Positions 35,301 to 47,043 of a stretch of 64,000 bases of DNA are shown here, piece by piece. Source of the stretch: Setoptus koraiensis (taxonomy: Eukaryota; Arthropoda); the NCBI GenBank assembly GCA_048013815.1, contig CM106585.1, positions 9,858,001 to 9,922,000 on the forward strand, written 5' to 3'. Positions within the stretch are counted from its first letter, which is position 1. Each line of letters starts with the position of its first letter. Both the position numbers and the translations under genes were made by a program. The notes below the pieces were generated by a model. The model was not told the origin of the DNA. It did not search any database and worked only from the letters and a program-made list of their open reading frames with translations.

Positions 35301-36439
35301 AATGTTGTCTGTCCTTTGTATACACTAAATGATAATGAGTTGACGACAATCCCTGAACTTGGGAATTTCTTTGTTACTTCACCCACATAAATACCCAATG
35401 TTTTGTTATGTGGTTCTGGTTCGAAATAATATTTATCATAGTTAATGAAAGGGTCCACCACTTTGGAATTTTTAGACACACTTCGTTCCTCATCGGGGTC
35501 CCATAAACGCTCAGCTCTGGGCTTTATGCAGTATAGAAGAGGCTCCGGTGATTTGAGTGTTTGCCACGGACAAATGGAATCGAAATACCAGGAAAACGAG
35601 AACATAATCAGAGACCAGGAGGCCATCAATAGTAAAGTAACATATACTGATGAACCGTTGTAATCTTTACAATTTACCAGATCAATTTTGGCAGTTATAT
35701 TCAGTTCTTCAATGCGATATTCCGTCCATTTTTTTTCACCTTGGATCATGTGTGTCATAGCCGTTTGCGGTGATATATGAGCCAGTATCTTGGGTATAAG
35801 ATGAAGCGATGGGTCAGTATTATTGCAAATCTTTCGAAAGATCCAACCATTCAGAGTTTCGAGAAGGGGTGCCGGCATCACCAGCATAGCAACATATGAG
35901 TTGTTTACAATGCTGCCAAGAGCAAATACAATACTGGTAAGCTGTATTGGGTACATTATGAAGAATAATGGATATACTCCGATTTGTTCTGTAGTTCCAG
36001 AGAAAAGAATCGTATACATCAAGCCGAAGATTAGACTAATTGGCAATGATATTGTAAGCATGCCAAGCGCCATGCCCAGATTAAATGCGATTTTCTTTAG
36101 GCCCATTGTGTGCATCAATAGGCGGAATCCGTAATGTTTTTCTAAAACGAGTCTGGAAAATGAAAAATAGAAATGTATCCAAAATACTATGAGATTCAGT
36201 GGAGAAGGAATCAGAAACCATCCATTATCGCCAGTGAAAGGACCAACTCTTTTGTTTCTCCCATCGGGATCCTGGAATACTAAGATTAAGGTGAGTATAC
36301 CAAGAAAGAAAATAGGAAGGAATAGTTCCATAAATGTTCTGTAATAGTGTCTCCTTTTCAGGAGGAGAAAGTGTTTATATATGGCCCAGACTTGTTCAAT
36401 TGTCGACGGCCTGATGGCGTATATAGATTTTTCACGCAT
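32378..36439 (-). CDS. ABCA-family full transporter, copy 1
   Basis: Single-exon gene of 1,353 aa; the first in-frame ATG is at 36439. Order: TM helix near residue 30, multi-span domain to about 300, ATP-binding domain 1 (Walker A GHNGAGKTT near 380, signature LSGGM near 483, Walker B LILDEPSSGVDP near 502), second membrane domain about 690-980, and ATP-binding domain 2 (Walker A GPNGAGKST near 1063, LSGGT, LMLDEPTAGVDP near 1183). All catalytic motifs are intact in both halves. Family role: ATP-driven lipid export or flipping across plasma or organelle membranes. At about 1,350 aa it lacks the large extracellular loops of vertebrate ABCA1/4 and resembles short arthropod ABCA proteins. A paralog sits about 19 kb to the right on the same strand and shares a nearly identical tract over domain 1. 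Confidence 0.92.
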   Translation of the reverse strand: MREKSIYAIRPSTIEQVWAIYKHFLLLKRRHYYRTFMELFLPIFFLGILTLILVFQDPDGRNKRVGPFTGDNGWFLIPSPLNLIVFWIHFYFSFSRLVLEKHYGFRLLMHTMGLKKIAFNLGMALGMLTISLPISLIFGLMYTILFSGTTEQIGVYPLFFIMYPIQLTSIVFALGSIVNNSYVAMLVMPAPLLETLNGWIFRKICNNTDPSLHLIPKILAHISPQTAMTHMIQGEKKWTEYRIEELNITAKIDLVNCKDYNGSSVYVTLLLMASWSLIMFSFSWYFDSICPWQTLKSPEPLLYCIKPRAERLWDPDEERSVSKNSKVVDPFINYDKYYFEPEPHNKTLGIYVGEVTKKFPSSGIVVNSLSFSVYKGQTTLLLGHNGAGKTTLMNMILGNLAPSQGKLYINGYDADTCSEDARIGVGLCPQQSIALDELTVDEHLYLFASIKCNYSGNIKHQHIDTVLESVGLLQHRYKLYSELSGGMKRKLSLALAFVGDSNVLILDEPSSGVDPESRKFIWDSIRKYRSTRTVLLSTQHMEEADYLGDRIAIMSAGKIVCCGSSVFLKRAFGSAYRLRLECKKVSLGTVVSRVKQHFSKAKLDSNDQSHTNQNHQFVDTTIELIPDGDNADDQLIHLFEDLEQNYTSLGIKSFGLKCSTIEDVLLNSAKVFGDKTLLTKDSAALEVETQSSRFALIGYRESAGNFSPFSRIFCAFITKQLLEIYRTPLSTLFFRIILPSLLFYYLAYSFSSKFVFFPTTIVMTFFIGVPLSENVSKFKLMQLCSNASYLSYWLSRFLVDFIYILLYTIIIITCWLLSIDRARIDEYGGLWQLIGVTFTLVLLLHLALLLLAYVISTFCDSISNAGALYILVTNIHSVVSFLVKLVVTLMKLLRPTDESIEVSNIIDYFYYFVPTAVADSAIDHINAISIRNNMAKSLSDLITSEPIVLEGLLDGAIWQALSVLLVQCLVLTITLALVEKLRVDIGSFLSPSAYCINKKPTGRELLDEDVVNEDNRATAIMQNNSALANNALVAVELTKSFSSSVRAVDGLTFAVAKSECFGLLGPNGAGKSTTFNILAGDIFADYGKLVCNNSRPENGIENYRRGIRYDPQSNPDVSITPVEALFFMARLRGVAEERIPSIVNAFMEVLSMQEHRNKSMANLSGGTQRKVSLAMALIGGAPILMLDEPTAGVDPFARRDIWSLLSSLKHKYGSSIIISSHAMEECEAICDRLTILIKGRMRCLGSFQHLRSKFGQGYLIRIQFGSGDISRNTSIETIHNYLNTNLKTQVIQDDSNANMVIFRVLDAKIPRSFILKILRSVKASHKDVSFLLGDSSLEDIFIELAKEQNSAQV
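34461..35391 (-). repeat. Near-identical tract shared with the second ABCA gene (left copy)
   Basis: The tract aligns without gaps to 53357-54287 at a constant offset of 18,896 bases, with only about fifteen mismatches noticed. Outside it the two genes fall to clearly diverged sequence. It covers the first ATP-binding domain and the following linker. Confidence 0.85.
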
Positions 36440-37614
36440 CGTGGGCAAGGTATTGGCCCAGGGGACCTCGGAGGCTACGTCTCAGGGAATTTCCAAATCT
36501 TAGTAATGTTGTGTATATTTCTCTTCTTCAACCTCATAGTTTTACAAATTATCGAAGAATAGGATGAGATCACGAGATATTTGTTGAATCTTCCGTCTTC
36601 TCGAGGAATGCAGTGGCTCGTGATGCAACAAGAGGTGGGGCGGGTAGACTATTTCAACTCTTGTCACACTAGCTCTGCTGTCGGGCAGACCGGTATCCTA
36701 GCCGGTATTCGGTTTGTTGATGGGTTTATTTTTCTGCTCGATGACAGGGCCAAATGATTCACAACTAAGTAATAAGTCCGGTTATCATGTACCTCGTTCT
36801 CGCTTCTTCGCATATATTTTTTCATAAATCAACAAATCATGGCTAGTGACGCTTGCTTAACTGAAATAATGAGACTGTCAAGCCCGCCCACCTATCCTAA
36901 ATTTAATCGTCTGTCATTGTTTGCTTGACCTCGCAATGTGCCACAAATTGTGTCACAAATTACTATTAAGATAAGCGTACGAGAACTCTATTGGTTGGTT
37001 ACACAGAATCACAGATTTTTCTCACTGCAAACCCACCTTGTAGAATCCGTCTTCTTTGATCAAATTGAAGTCTAACGGTAAAATGAACATTATCGCACGT
37101 CTGCCCTACGTGCTGCTGGGATCGTCCAACCCCAGGAGAGTCCACATTTAACACGCTGAAGTCCGAAATACATGACGCAAATCAACTACAATCTACCAAA
37201 CCAAACAAGCCCAATGAACAGTATATTAATATTCCACAAAAGTCTCCACGTCACTCTCTTTGTCTTACCTGATTGGCACTCTCTACCCTATCATAATTTG
37301 ATAATCAAGTCGATGATGCAACTCATCAATGATATAAACGGCAGAGCTAATTGGTTGTCTGTTTATACTATTAATTCATAACTTAATGCAAGAGCAACGA
37401 ATCATGCTCTGGAAAACCGAATTGAAACTGTAATAAAAGGTCTACATGCACTCACAAAGACTCTAACAAACTAAGGAGAAATCCCAGCAGATCTTGCGTC
37501 GTTCCGCAAATGAAATGAAAGTCCCGTTGACGATCATCAAAATAAGCAAATACAACCGAAATTTGTGTTTCCACAACTTTAAAAAATCGCGCATCTAGAT
37601 CTTTTTTGCCCCTA

Positions 37615-37683
37615 TAGATAGATTCTAATGAATAGATAGACAGATTCTGATGAATAGATAGATAGATTCTAATGAATAGATAG
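37615..37683. repeat. 22-base tandem repeat, about three copies
   Basis: Unit AGATTCTAATGAATAGATAG plus two bases, repeated three times with one or two substitutions. Confidence 0.75.
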
Positions 37684-38655
37684 GATTACGCACGACCCAG
37701 AATCAAATCGCTCTTACTCATGCAACGCTCTTCATATTGCACACAGGCACAGAACGCTCGAGAGATTTGAGTGAGCGGCTTGTGTTGCAGCTTCTGAGTC
37801 TATATGCTGTGTGCGTGATTGATCTGCTGAATGTGTTCCACGTCTGTGCCCAGATCACGATTTGTGCCAGCATGGCACCCACTGTTCGTTGCAAAAGAAA
37901 GCACTGGATGTTACCGAGGTGACTTGTGCACGGGTCTTGCATCAATCCCTGGTAGTTGGTGTGCTATTTAACTACTGGCCATTTTTTAATTGAGTTTGCT
38001 CCATAGAGAACCTAAACTACACAGTACCCTAGTATCTGATGTCCATCTCAGAGACAAACTGATAATACCCACCCAGTTGTTCACAGTTGTATAGTTGTAA
38101 TTGTATAGTAATGGTTGTTACAAAAGTTGAGCGGTGGGCAAGCTCAGATTACAGCATTATAAGACCATTATCACCATGGCACACTTAAACGAGCAATGAG
38201 ACAACAATGTCGCAACATGCGCTGATGTTGTGCAACGTCGCAACAAAATCGTTGTCTAGAAACATGTAAATTTGCTTAACAATCGTTGATTATAGCTTAT
38301 AATTTGTTAGTGAGCAAAGTTTCACTACGAGGCCTATGAATGGTTAAACAGAATAGACCTTCGACTATTTTGTCACTTGATTTGTCGCTAGTCTAGCGTA
38401 CAAACAGAAATTGATTTGCCACAGCGCGCTGACTATATCAAGCTAATTAATATTACTTGAGATGGTGTCATTGTGTTGTTGTTGACACAATCATGGACTT
38501 ATTGTGACATTGCCATTGGCCCACACATAGTTGTTAATAAATCAACAACAAATTGGTATTGTTCAAAACAATGCAGCTCAAAGTTGTTCCCATGATTGAG
38601 CCCAGCATGCTGAAATTAATGGTGTGTGCTGTTAACATTAAGCACTTTTTTATTA

Positions 38656-38682
38656 CAGAGAGAGAGAGAGAGAGAGGAGGAG

Positions 38683-38722
<40 letters not shown>
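38656..38722. repeat. GA microsatellite
   Basis: Alternating GA with a short GAGGAGGAGG interruption; the open frames across it are artefacts of the repeat. Confidence 0.9.
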
Positions 38723-38730
<8 letters not shown>

Positions 38731-40532
38731 CGAATGAGGATCAGTTGTACATGACGTCCAGAGGAACGTCCGGCCACCACTTTGACTGTTAGTGCATGTG
38801 TGTCTGTTAGTCATAAACCAGCATCGGTAACGATGAATCAACCGTTGGCTTGCGATTATATAGTTATTGGACGCTCTTTCGATGTTGCACTTTGGAAGTT
38901 TCGAATTTGAAGTTTGAATAGTACAGTATATATAATATATCAAATAAAGTTAAGTATTTGTTGAGTGTTCGAGAGCACAGCCAGAATTAAAATAAACACA
39001 AACGTTTGTACGAGCACACGCATTGACTGTAAAAGTTTTACAGTGAAACAGTACATTATATCGGGTGCGACAAACTACTAATCAATCTGTAGGGGCCCCT
39101 GTGCTGCACTCGTGCACAGAGCGTGTCAGATTAGCTGCGCTGTTCCGGTTCTAATTGAATTATGTGTGTTGTTGAAGCTTGCACAGTGTGCCCAAAATCA
39201 ACACAATATATTTAGCGTAGTCTGTGCTTGGGCACGAACTGTGCCCACGCAGAGCACACTGTGTGTTTTATAAGGATGCACTGTGTAAGGCATCGTAGCT
39301 TAATATGTTGAAATTTGCCCAATGATTCTCACACCCTGTATCCTCTATCCGATAGACTCTATCGTTCTTGCGTGACACACACACATTGGTCGACGAAAGC
39401 TCACAAGCACATTGACACATGCACATGCACAAAAGCACCCAGACACACAAAAACACCGTGAAGAGAATTCAAGAGAGAAAGCACACAAGCACTAGCGCAG
39501 AAACAGAAGGTTCAATAGAAGGTGTGAGTGATTGATCTGATTTGTTAAGAGGGAAAATAATTCTTTTTCTTTTTTCTTCTTCGCTCATTTGCAAATGCAC
39601 ACTAACACTGGATAATTATCATGATTATTTTGATCACCACCTATCGAAGATGAACAGCGCCACATATTTTATTATTATATTACTGAAAAATAATTAATAT
39701 AGGCACACATTTAAATAATAATAATATAATTTTTATTTATTACCAAAAAAAGAAGAATAACATTTATTACATCATAAGATTATATTATACATATTGGTGG
39801 TATAATATGCATCGTCATTATTAGGCAATAACATACCACGATAAATAACATCCAAGATAATAATAATGATAAAGATTCTATGTGCGTGAGTGCGTGCATT
39901 TGTTCGTTAGTTCGATCGTTTATTCTGCATGATGACATGAATTGTTGTTCTATGCTGAGATAGTATTTTTTGATTGGTAATATTATCAGCATCAATATCA
40001 TCGATATTACCAACTTTTCGCTATCTCAATTACAATTATCCGTATTATTATCAATATTTTAATTAGTAAAATCACCATTATTATAAATAATACTATTATT
40101 AGATCCAACAGTAAAAGAAAAAGTAGATCATCGTTATTGTACAATATTTAGCATTGGAGATTATAGCAACCTATTGATTTATATTATTATCAAGTGTATT
40201 TGAAATTTTTCACCACAGAAAATTTTATTAATTTTAAAAAAAGCCCAAACCAACCTACAAAATGCACAAGAATGAAGAACAAACTTCGGGCACGACAAAC
40301 CACAATATTGGCTGACCCAAAATAAAATGATTTCTGAATATGCTAGGCACTTCCATTGTATTATTAGCAAATACATATTCAATCATTTCGGCATCAACGA
40401 ATTCTATAGCATCTAGCAGTCTCCTATCACTGGTACCAACCCGAAGATAGTCACTAGTTGAACTGCTATAATTTCACAAATCATCATCAGCATTGTTATA
40501 ATCATTGGAATTCTATTGTTGTAATCCAAAAT

Positions 40533-43500
40533 ATGGCTACCTTAAAACAGCCATCAGGTAACAGTAATTCTAGCAATGCTAATAATAATAACAACAATAG
40601 CAATGCAGCTACATCCTTAACTACATCCATATCATCAGCAACTGTAGCTTCCAGTAATGTGGCTAGTGCTACATCAATATCTTCCTCAGTTACTAATACA
40701 AGTTCAACTGCTATCAATAATAATAATAGTGTATCATCGTCTTCATCTGGTAGTGGTGGCAGTAGTAGTAGTAGTAGCAGTAGTAGTAGTAGTAATAGCA
40801 GTAATAAATCAGCGACAACAAACGAACCTTGTAAATTATCTACGGGCGACACCAATAACAAGAATCTTCATTGTAACTCAGATGACATGATTGGCAAAGA
40901 TAGAATCAAGATAGAGAATAGCAATGACAAAATCAATAGTAGTGATGGCTCTTACTGTCAATCAACATCATCAACTATTACAAAGTCATCCATAATATCA
41001 AATCATATGATCTCGTCTAGCCATGATAACAGAAAAAAAGGTACTAGCCGCAGCCAATTGAATGACGATGATACAAGCAATTTTGAATGCGCTGAGAGGG
41101 ACACAGCTAGTTTAGTTACTGACATCATAGGCAAAAATAAAGCTAATAGTTTAAGTAATTCAGTGCCTCACATTGGTATCGTCGCTAGTAATGGTAATCT
41201 AAATCTGGACGAATTGAAAAATGATGATTTACTTGCCGAACTCAGATGGACACCAACTGTACCTGATTGTGATCTCATGATGTATCTGAGAGCCGCCCGC
41301 AGCATGGCCGCCTTTGCAGGTATGTGCGATGGATCTGCTGACGATGGATACACTGCAGCCACTAGAGATGATACAACCATCAATGCATTGGAATTATTGC
41401 ACGAATGCAGTTATCATACTGGTGAAGCGTTGCAAGCACTAGTCAAAAATCCTATACCGAAGGGGGTAGATAAAAAATGGACTGAAGATGAGCAGAAACG
41501 TTTCGTCAAAGGCTTAAGGCAGCATGGTTAGTATTTATGTCTTATAACGATATAATTCATCAGCTATTGATGCTACTTAATTTTGACATGATTGAATTGC
41601 CTGAATATTTATAATTATTATTATTATAATACTAAAACTATACTAATTCAAATTTCACACTCTTATCATACTCAAATCATTCTTTTCTCAGGTAAAAATT
41701 TCTTTAAGATACGCAAAGAATTATTATCACACAAAGAAACATCTGACCTAGTCGAGCATTATTATCTCTCGAAAAAGACCCCTCAAATTTCAGGATCAAG
41801 ACTTAACAGGAGAAGAAGGAATGTATTGAAGCGAATGAAATCTTCCAAGAGTTCAAAGATTGACGAAAGTAGTAGAGATCAAGGAGAATGTGCCTCATCG
41901 GATGAGAGTGGTGAAGCTAGCAATGATAATGAAGATAACACCACTTCATACGGCAATGAACTATCTCAGACTACCAATAAAGAAGAATCCTCGCCTGTGC
42001 CCGCCACAGAGATTGACACATGCAGGTCTAGTCTCAATCAGTTGGAAAACAATGTAGAAAGCAACAATCACACCGCAGAACCATCGAACGAAGATAATAT
42101 TAATCATACTGATACCCTGAAAATGGAGGAAATCAGCAACGAAGCTGAGGAGGACAGTAAAAATAAAGATCCTGTTGATTGCGAACCAACAATCGTTGAT
42201 GCACCCACACCTTCGGTTAAAGATTGCCCCACTCCTGAGCCGTCCACAGAAAACACAAAACCAGATAGAAACGAAGATGATTTAATTGAGCCAAAGATTG
42301 AATATGACGCGCCCCAAAAGACAGCAGTCAAGCGACCTTCTTCATCTAGTCCTCAAAATCACGTCAAGATAGAACGAGCTAACACCGCTGAATCTTGTCA
42401 CAAAAAATCTTTAGATGAGCGTGATATAAACGCTCAATGTCCGGAGAAGCAACGTAAAGTTTCTAAACACAGTAGTGCCTCTAGACAATCACCCAGTATA
42501 GTGTCGCCACCGCCTCCCGGAACAAGTCGCTCATCTCAGTCGCAACCTTCAAACCAGCAACCACATATGACTCAGCAGAATGTCCCCTTGCCAATCGGAC
42601 AAACTCCTTTTCCTCATCCTCTTCCTCCTGGATCTTTACCTTTTCCGTTCAATCCTTTCTGGAATTTCAACGCTAGACCAGGGCAACCAGGATCCCTTCC
42701 ATTTTTACCTCCGGGATTTCCCAATCTTTCCTTCCCGGGAATTCCATTATCATCGCCACATGGTCCCGCAAACTCAGCAGGGAAACTGCCCAATGATTCT
42801 ACTCTAAATTCAGGACTAGGGCCAATTCCTGGACTAGCCCCAGGATTGCCACCCCCGCCTGCCACTGGAAAACCAAGTAGCTCAAATAGAAGCAATAACC
42901 CAATGAACGCGACATCTCCATTGCATTTAGGCCAGATGCCACTACCATGTCCTCCTAGCACAGCCGGAAATCCTTGCCCTATGCTAAGTCCCCACATTTC
43001 TGGATCTTCACCTCATACTCCCATGGTACACTTACAATCAATGAGCATGTCACCGCATCATTCAAGCCAATCAAACAATCAAGGGCCCCCTCCAAATAAA
43101 CAACGCGACTCATCTGGATCTAGGAGTCATCACTCAAAACAACATACATCGTCCGACGATCAAGGAAGGTTTAGGAATCTCAATGAATTCCCGTTACAAG
43201 ACCAACGAGTGAATAAACAGCCGACACCTGAACCGACTCCAGACAACACAAGATTGTGGGCTTACGAAAATGCCTTATTTATCAAAGTTATCAATAGAGG
43301 AGAGGGTCATGGATCTTGTGCAAGAACTGACCTTATCTTTCGGCCAGCGCCGGATTCTGCTTGGGATAAACGATGTCAGGAAAGACGACGTAGAGTCGAG
43401 GAAAAAGAGTTTGTTGAGAAAAAGAGAGTTGGCAATGACAGGGAAAATCAAGTTATGCATCATCATCATCAACAACAAATGAATCAGCGCGACCAGGTAC

Positions 43501-44918
43501 AACAGAATCCTAACATCATTTCTACACACGGCTCTCCCCACCATCCTCACTCTATTGCTGGCCAAATAGAAAGACACCACCATCAACAGCAGCAACAGCA
43601 ACAACAGCATCAGCAACAACAACAGCAACAACAACAGCAACAACAACAACAACATCAGCAGCAACAACAGCAGCAACAACTACAGCAGATTCAACAGCAA
43701 CAGCACCATCATCAGCAGCAGCAGCAACATCACCAACAACAACATCACCAACAACAACATCAGCAACAACAACAGCACCATCAGCAGCAACAGCCGCATC
43801 ACCATCAACAGCAACAACAGCATCATCAGCAGCAACAACAACAACAACAACAACAGCATCAACAGCAACAACTCCAGCAGCAACCGCCACCACAACAACA
43901 GTTACATCAACCACCGCAGCCACCACAGCCTCAAAGGCCTCCAGGTTTCCCAAATGAACCTCCATTCAATATGAGACAATCACCTGGAGACTTTACTCGA
44001 CCACACACTGCTTTCTCACCCGTGGGTGCATATCCACCTAGAGGCACGCCAAACAATATGCCTAGTGTTTTTCCTAACATCTCCAGTCTGCCTAATTTGC
44101 CGAATCTCCCTCCTATACCTGGTCTACCACCAATAGATCCCTTGCTACAGTATCCCTTTAACGCACCCGGTATACGGGAGAGACTGGAGCAAGAGGATCG
44201 AGAAAAGCGTGAGATGGAATTCAGGCGTATTACTCAAGCTCTGAGCTTAGAATATTGTCTTGGACTCCAACCAAACCTGAATAATCTTGAAATGCAAAGA
44301 AGGTTTGCCAATCTTGCTGGCCAACATCCATCATTTATGCCTCCAGTATCGACAAGCGGCGGATCACAACCAGGCCCAACTGGTAACCCACCGAATCCAC
44401 CGAACTCTGCTCTTGGAAATCTGCATCCCTCATTCAACATGTTCTCCTCGGGGGAACGCGACGCCTTCAACAATGATCGTCTACATCAGGAAAGAATAGC
44501 TAATCTTCCAAATGACCCTCTTCTGAGGTTGCAATTAGCTCAAGCGGCTGGTGGTCACTGTCCGCCCGATATTCAAGCGGCAGCAGCTGCGCATCTGTCT
44601 CATTTCAACCAACAAGAAGCTGCTGCAGCCGCAAGTCTGGGTTTACCTCCCCCACCTCACTCTCAACCCGATGCTTCTTGTAATGGACCCCATTCTTCAC
44701 TGCTTCCTCCCGGATTTCCAGGAGGTCCTGGGCCGAGACCCTCTCCCTTGATGCCCAACAGAGATATGTTCTTACCACCTGGTTTTCACGATCAACAAGC
44801 TGCGCTTGCACAATTTTCAATGAATGAACAACGTGCTGCTGAATTCGCCCGTCAGTATCTACTTGAACAGCAGATGCAAGCTCAAAATCCATTCATATCG
44901 AGAGAGTTCTTCAGGTGA
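40533..44918 (+). CDS. RERE: Atrophin/RERE-type transcriptional corepressor (Grunge orthologue)
   Basis: Two coding exons, 40533-41526 and 41692-44918, joined in phase 1 (G/GT-AAA-AAT), give 1,406 aa. The start is the ATG of MATLKQPS; the codons before it are in frame but non-ATG. Residues 20-120 are Ser/Asn low complexity. An ELM2-like segment at about 236-305 contains [25 protein letters not shown] domain at about 312-362 crosses the splice junction ([21 protein letters not shown]), nearly the vertebrate RERE sequence. Pro-rich and acidic stretches follow, then the atrophin core from about 850 ([16 protein letters not shown], charged helix), a Gln/His tract at about 960-1070 and a conserved C-terminus. 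Nuclear corepressor recruiting histone deacetylase and methyltransferase (family knowledge). No BAH or GATA finger was seen, so upstream exons or a short isoform are possible. Confidence 0.92.
43575..43910 (+). repeat. CAG/CAA/CAT/CAC tract encoding poly-Gln/His
   Basis: About 110 codons of Gln interspersed with His inside the atrophin exon. CAG and CAA are mixed, which normally limits slippage. The minus strand is open as a poly-Leu/Val shadow with no meaning. Confidence 0.95.
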
Positions 44919-46097
44919 TTCGGTCATTGTGGTGCAGGTAGTGACTGATTCAGTAGATACGGCAACTTTCTTCGAATCTTGGACAATCTCAGATTACTTG
45001 AGTTCATGACATAGACAAAAAGGTCTGCGATTGTGCAATATAACTCAACCATCGGGCCGCAAAACTTGGATTACATGAGATGGAGTTTGCGCTTACGATA
45101 TAATACTTGGCGATGATTGAAGCTAGATGCAAGGTCATCAAAAATATAAAATACTTGATATTTGAAAAAAATAATATCTCATTCATTCACGCCTTTGGGT
45201 TTATATATATTTGTAATTATTTCTGTGAAGAGACCCCCCCCCCTGAATATTTTTAACACTATATCGTGACCTATATAAAGAATGACAATTATCATGTAGT
45301 GGTTGCGCGCAGTCACGCTTACTGACAAATCCTGTCTTATTTTGTAACTGACATTTATCTTATTTCTATGAGACCCATTGTGGTCCCTCGGTAATTCGAC
45401 ACCGATTCGAATTAACGATGTAGGATTGACATTAACAAATGCAGCTATCGCATTTGATATTGGCTAAACGTCCGCACACGACTGAACAACATTGCGATGG
45501 TAAACTTTAAAATGATAATTGGCGATTGACACATAACACAACAATTGTATAATTGTTGTGGATGGATAACAGCGGGTATGCAATTGGGCGCGGGTAATTG
45601 CTGGTGGTGGATATGTGATTATTGTGGCGTTTGATGCGATGATGATTTTGGAATACCTCTTGATAAGTATTTAGCGATGACGCAGGCGGAAACGACAATC
45701 GTGGCGTCATAGCAAAAGGACATACCAAAACTGAGAAAAAAAAATGGTCATAGAGTCGTAATGTGTCATCTATGTGTGAACTCTTAGTGTTGTGGGGCAG
45801 GTACTAAATAAACTAATAATTTAACTGATAATTGATTATTGATCAAGTCTCGCGGATTGTCTCACTCGGTCGTCTGCATGACTGCTTCGCCTCATCTAAC
45901 GTATGCCATATTTAATACTGCTAGTACTACAGGTCTCTCTGACTAACATGTATGCTCAGTAAAAATATCGTCTGGCTCGGTCGTTCGTATGAAGACTTCG
46001 TTTCACCCAAATATCTTGAATAATAAAGGAAATAAAATTAATCAAAAATGCCATCGAGAAAGCATTGATCAATTCTATGTAACCTTCCTTTTTTGTT
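44919..46097. other. Atrophin 3' flank and intergenic sequence
   Basis: Probably includes the 3' untranslated region of the atrophin gene. A run of about 12 C lies near 45232. No further exon is supported. Confidence 0.45.
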
Positions 46098-46568
46098 TAT
46101 TGCCTCAGCGTCACCGGAGTGGTCATCAAAACCTGGTAAGGAAGCCAAGGCTCCCAAAGTATCCCCAGGACGATCCGAAACAATGGAGTCAAAGCAATCA
46201 ACTTCCAAAAAAGCAAGAACAAAGTAAATAGAGCAAAGCCAGTCGCCCAATATAACTCTATGGTAGGGATAAGCTTCCTGGATGCGCTAACGACGCTAGC
46301 CTAACGTATCAAAATCAAAAGTGTTACGAAGAACACTCCAAAGACGTTTGGAGCCCACAGTAGCTTCAAGAGAAGGGTTCTATTCTGCTCGTCGGACTCT
46401 TGGTATAAAAGACAAACGAAAGAAGAACGCAAAGAAAATAATTGCCATGTCTATTTTATCAGTGAGACAAAGTATACTAGCGACATAGTATTGGTCGCAT
46501 CCTACTACGGTACGAAGTACATTGGCTGCCAACACGAAATAATGAATCATTATTAATGATAGACGCAT
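46098..46568 (-). pseudogene. Remnant of a multi-span membrane protein (minus arm)
   Basis: The minus strand reads as membrane protein in pieces: ASILCLTDKIDMAIIFF near 46440-46480, then (other frame) LLLKLLWAPNVFGVFFVTLL at about 46310-46385. After an in-frame TAG comes ATGFALFTLFLLFWKLIALT down to about 46133, ending at a possible donor (CCAG/GTTTTG). The frame change and stop argue for a decayed gene, or one with exons I cannot place. The family is not recognised. Confidence 0.35.
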
Positions 46569-46680
46569 TATATTCCGATCCGTTCCTCATAGCGGCCAAT
46601 TTGCTTCGTACCGTAGTAAAATGTCGACCAATATCATTTAGCTAGTATACTTTGTCTCACTGATGAAATATACGTGGCAG
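46443..46680. repeat. Imperfect inverted repeat, arms about 88 bases, loop about 60
   Basis: Arm 46443-46530 and arm 46592-46680 are reverse complements, with long identical runs such as CTAGTATACTTTGTCTCACTG and TTCGTACCGTAGTA. Both arms encode the same peptide outward from the centre (ASILCLTDKI on minus, ASILCLTDEI on plus), so the palindrome comes from a head-to-head duplication of coding sequence. Confidence 0.8.
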
Positions 46681-46985
46681 TTATGTGCTTCACCTGGGAA
46701 ACCTGCTTGAAACATTCAATCGACTCGGCAGGAGTGTATGTTGGAGATCAGCAGATATCACTACTGTTCACAGTATTGAATAAAAGCCAAGGATTCTATC
46801 GACTACCGATACGAGGCCTTGTTTGTCAGTTAATTTTGTTGTCGTTTATTGTTACTATAGTACTTGGAGCCAGCGTCAGATACGGCTACTTGGTTCGAAA
46901 GAAAACACCAATCAAGCTTGGTATAAAAAAAAACTGTAACCTTGTAATAAAGATACAAAGATTTAACTATCGCATGACATTATGA
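46620..46985 (+). pseudogene. Remnant of the same membrane-protein family (plus arm)
   Basis: The plus strand is open from about 46620 through VDQYHLASILCLTDEIYVAV, with a later hydrophobic stretch (VCQLILLSFIVTIVLGASV) and a RKKTPIK segment. The order hydrophobic-ASV-RK-P-I loosely mirrors the minus-strand copy (VTLLILIR, ASVVSASRKLIP). No ATG-initiated complete protein is visible. It is probably a broken duplicate, though a last exon of a spliced gene cannot be excluded. Confidence 0.3.
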
Positions 46986-47043
46986 CTCTTCGTTATGATA
47001 ATCTATATCTATTTCCCGATAAACGAGCAACAAAAGTTTTTAT

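Larger units (their letters stand above)
36440..40532. other. Long non-coding interval: ABCA 5' flank and atrophin upstream region
   Basis: Contains the upstream side of ABCA copy 1 (leftmost few hundred bases), a 22-base tandem repeat at 37615-37683 and a GA microsatellite at 38656-38722. A short CA-type run lies at 39378-39385, and very AT-rich sequence from 39540 to 40450. The right part probably holds the promoter, 5' leader and possibly non-coding exons of the atrophin gene. No exon with recognisable protein was found. Confidence 0.5.

Noticed and set aside
38553-38943. Open frames over the GA tract
   Set aside because: Low-complexity artefacts (Arg-Glu or Leu-Ser repeats).
43275-43965. 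Minus-strand poly-Leu/Val/Ala open frames
   Set aside because: They are antisense reading of the CAG/CAA/CAT tract in the atrophin exon.
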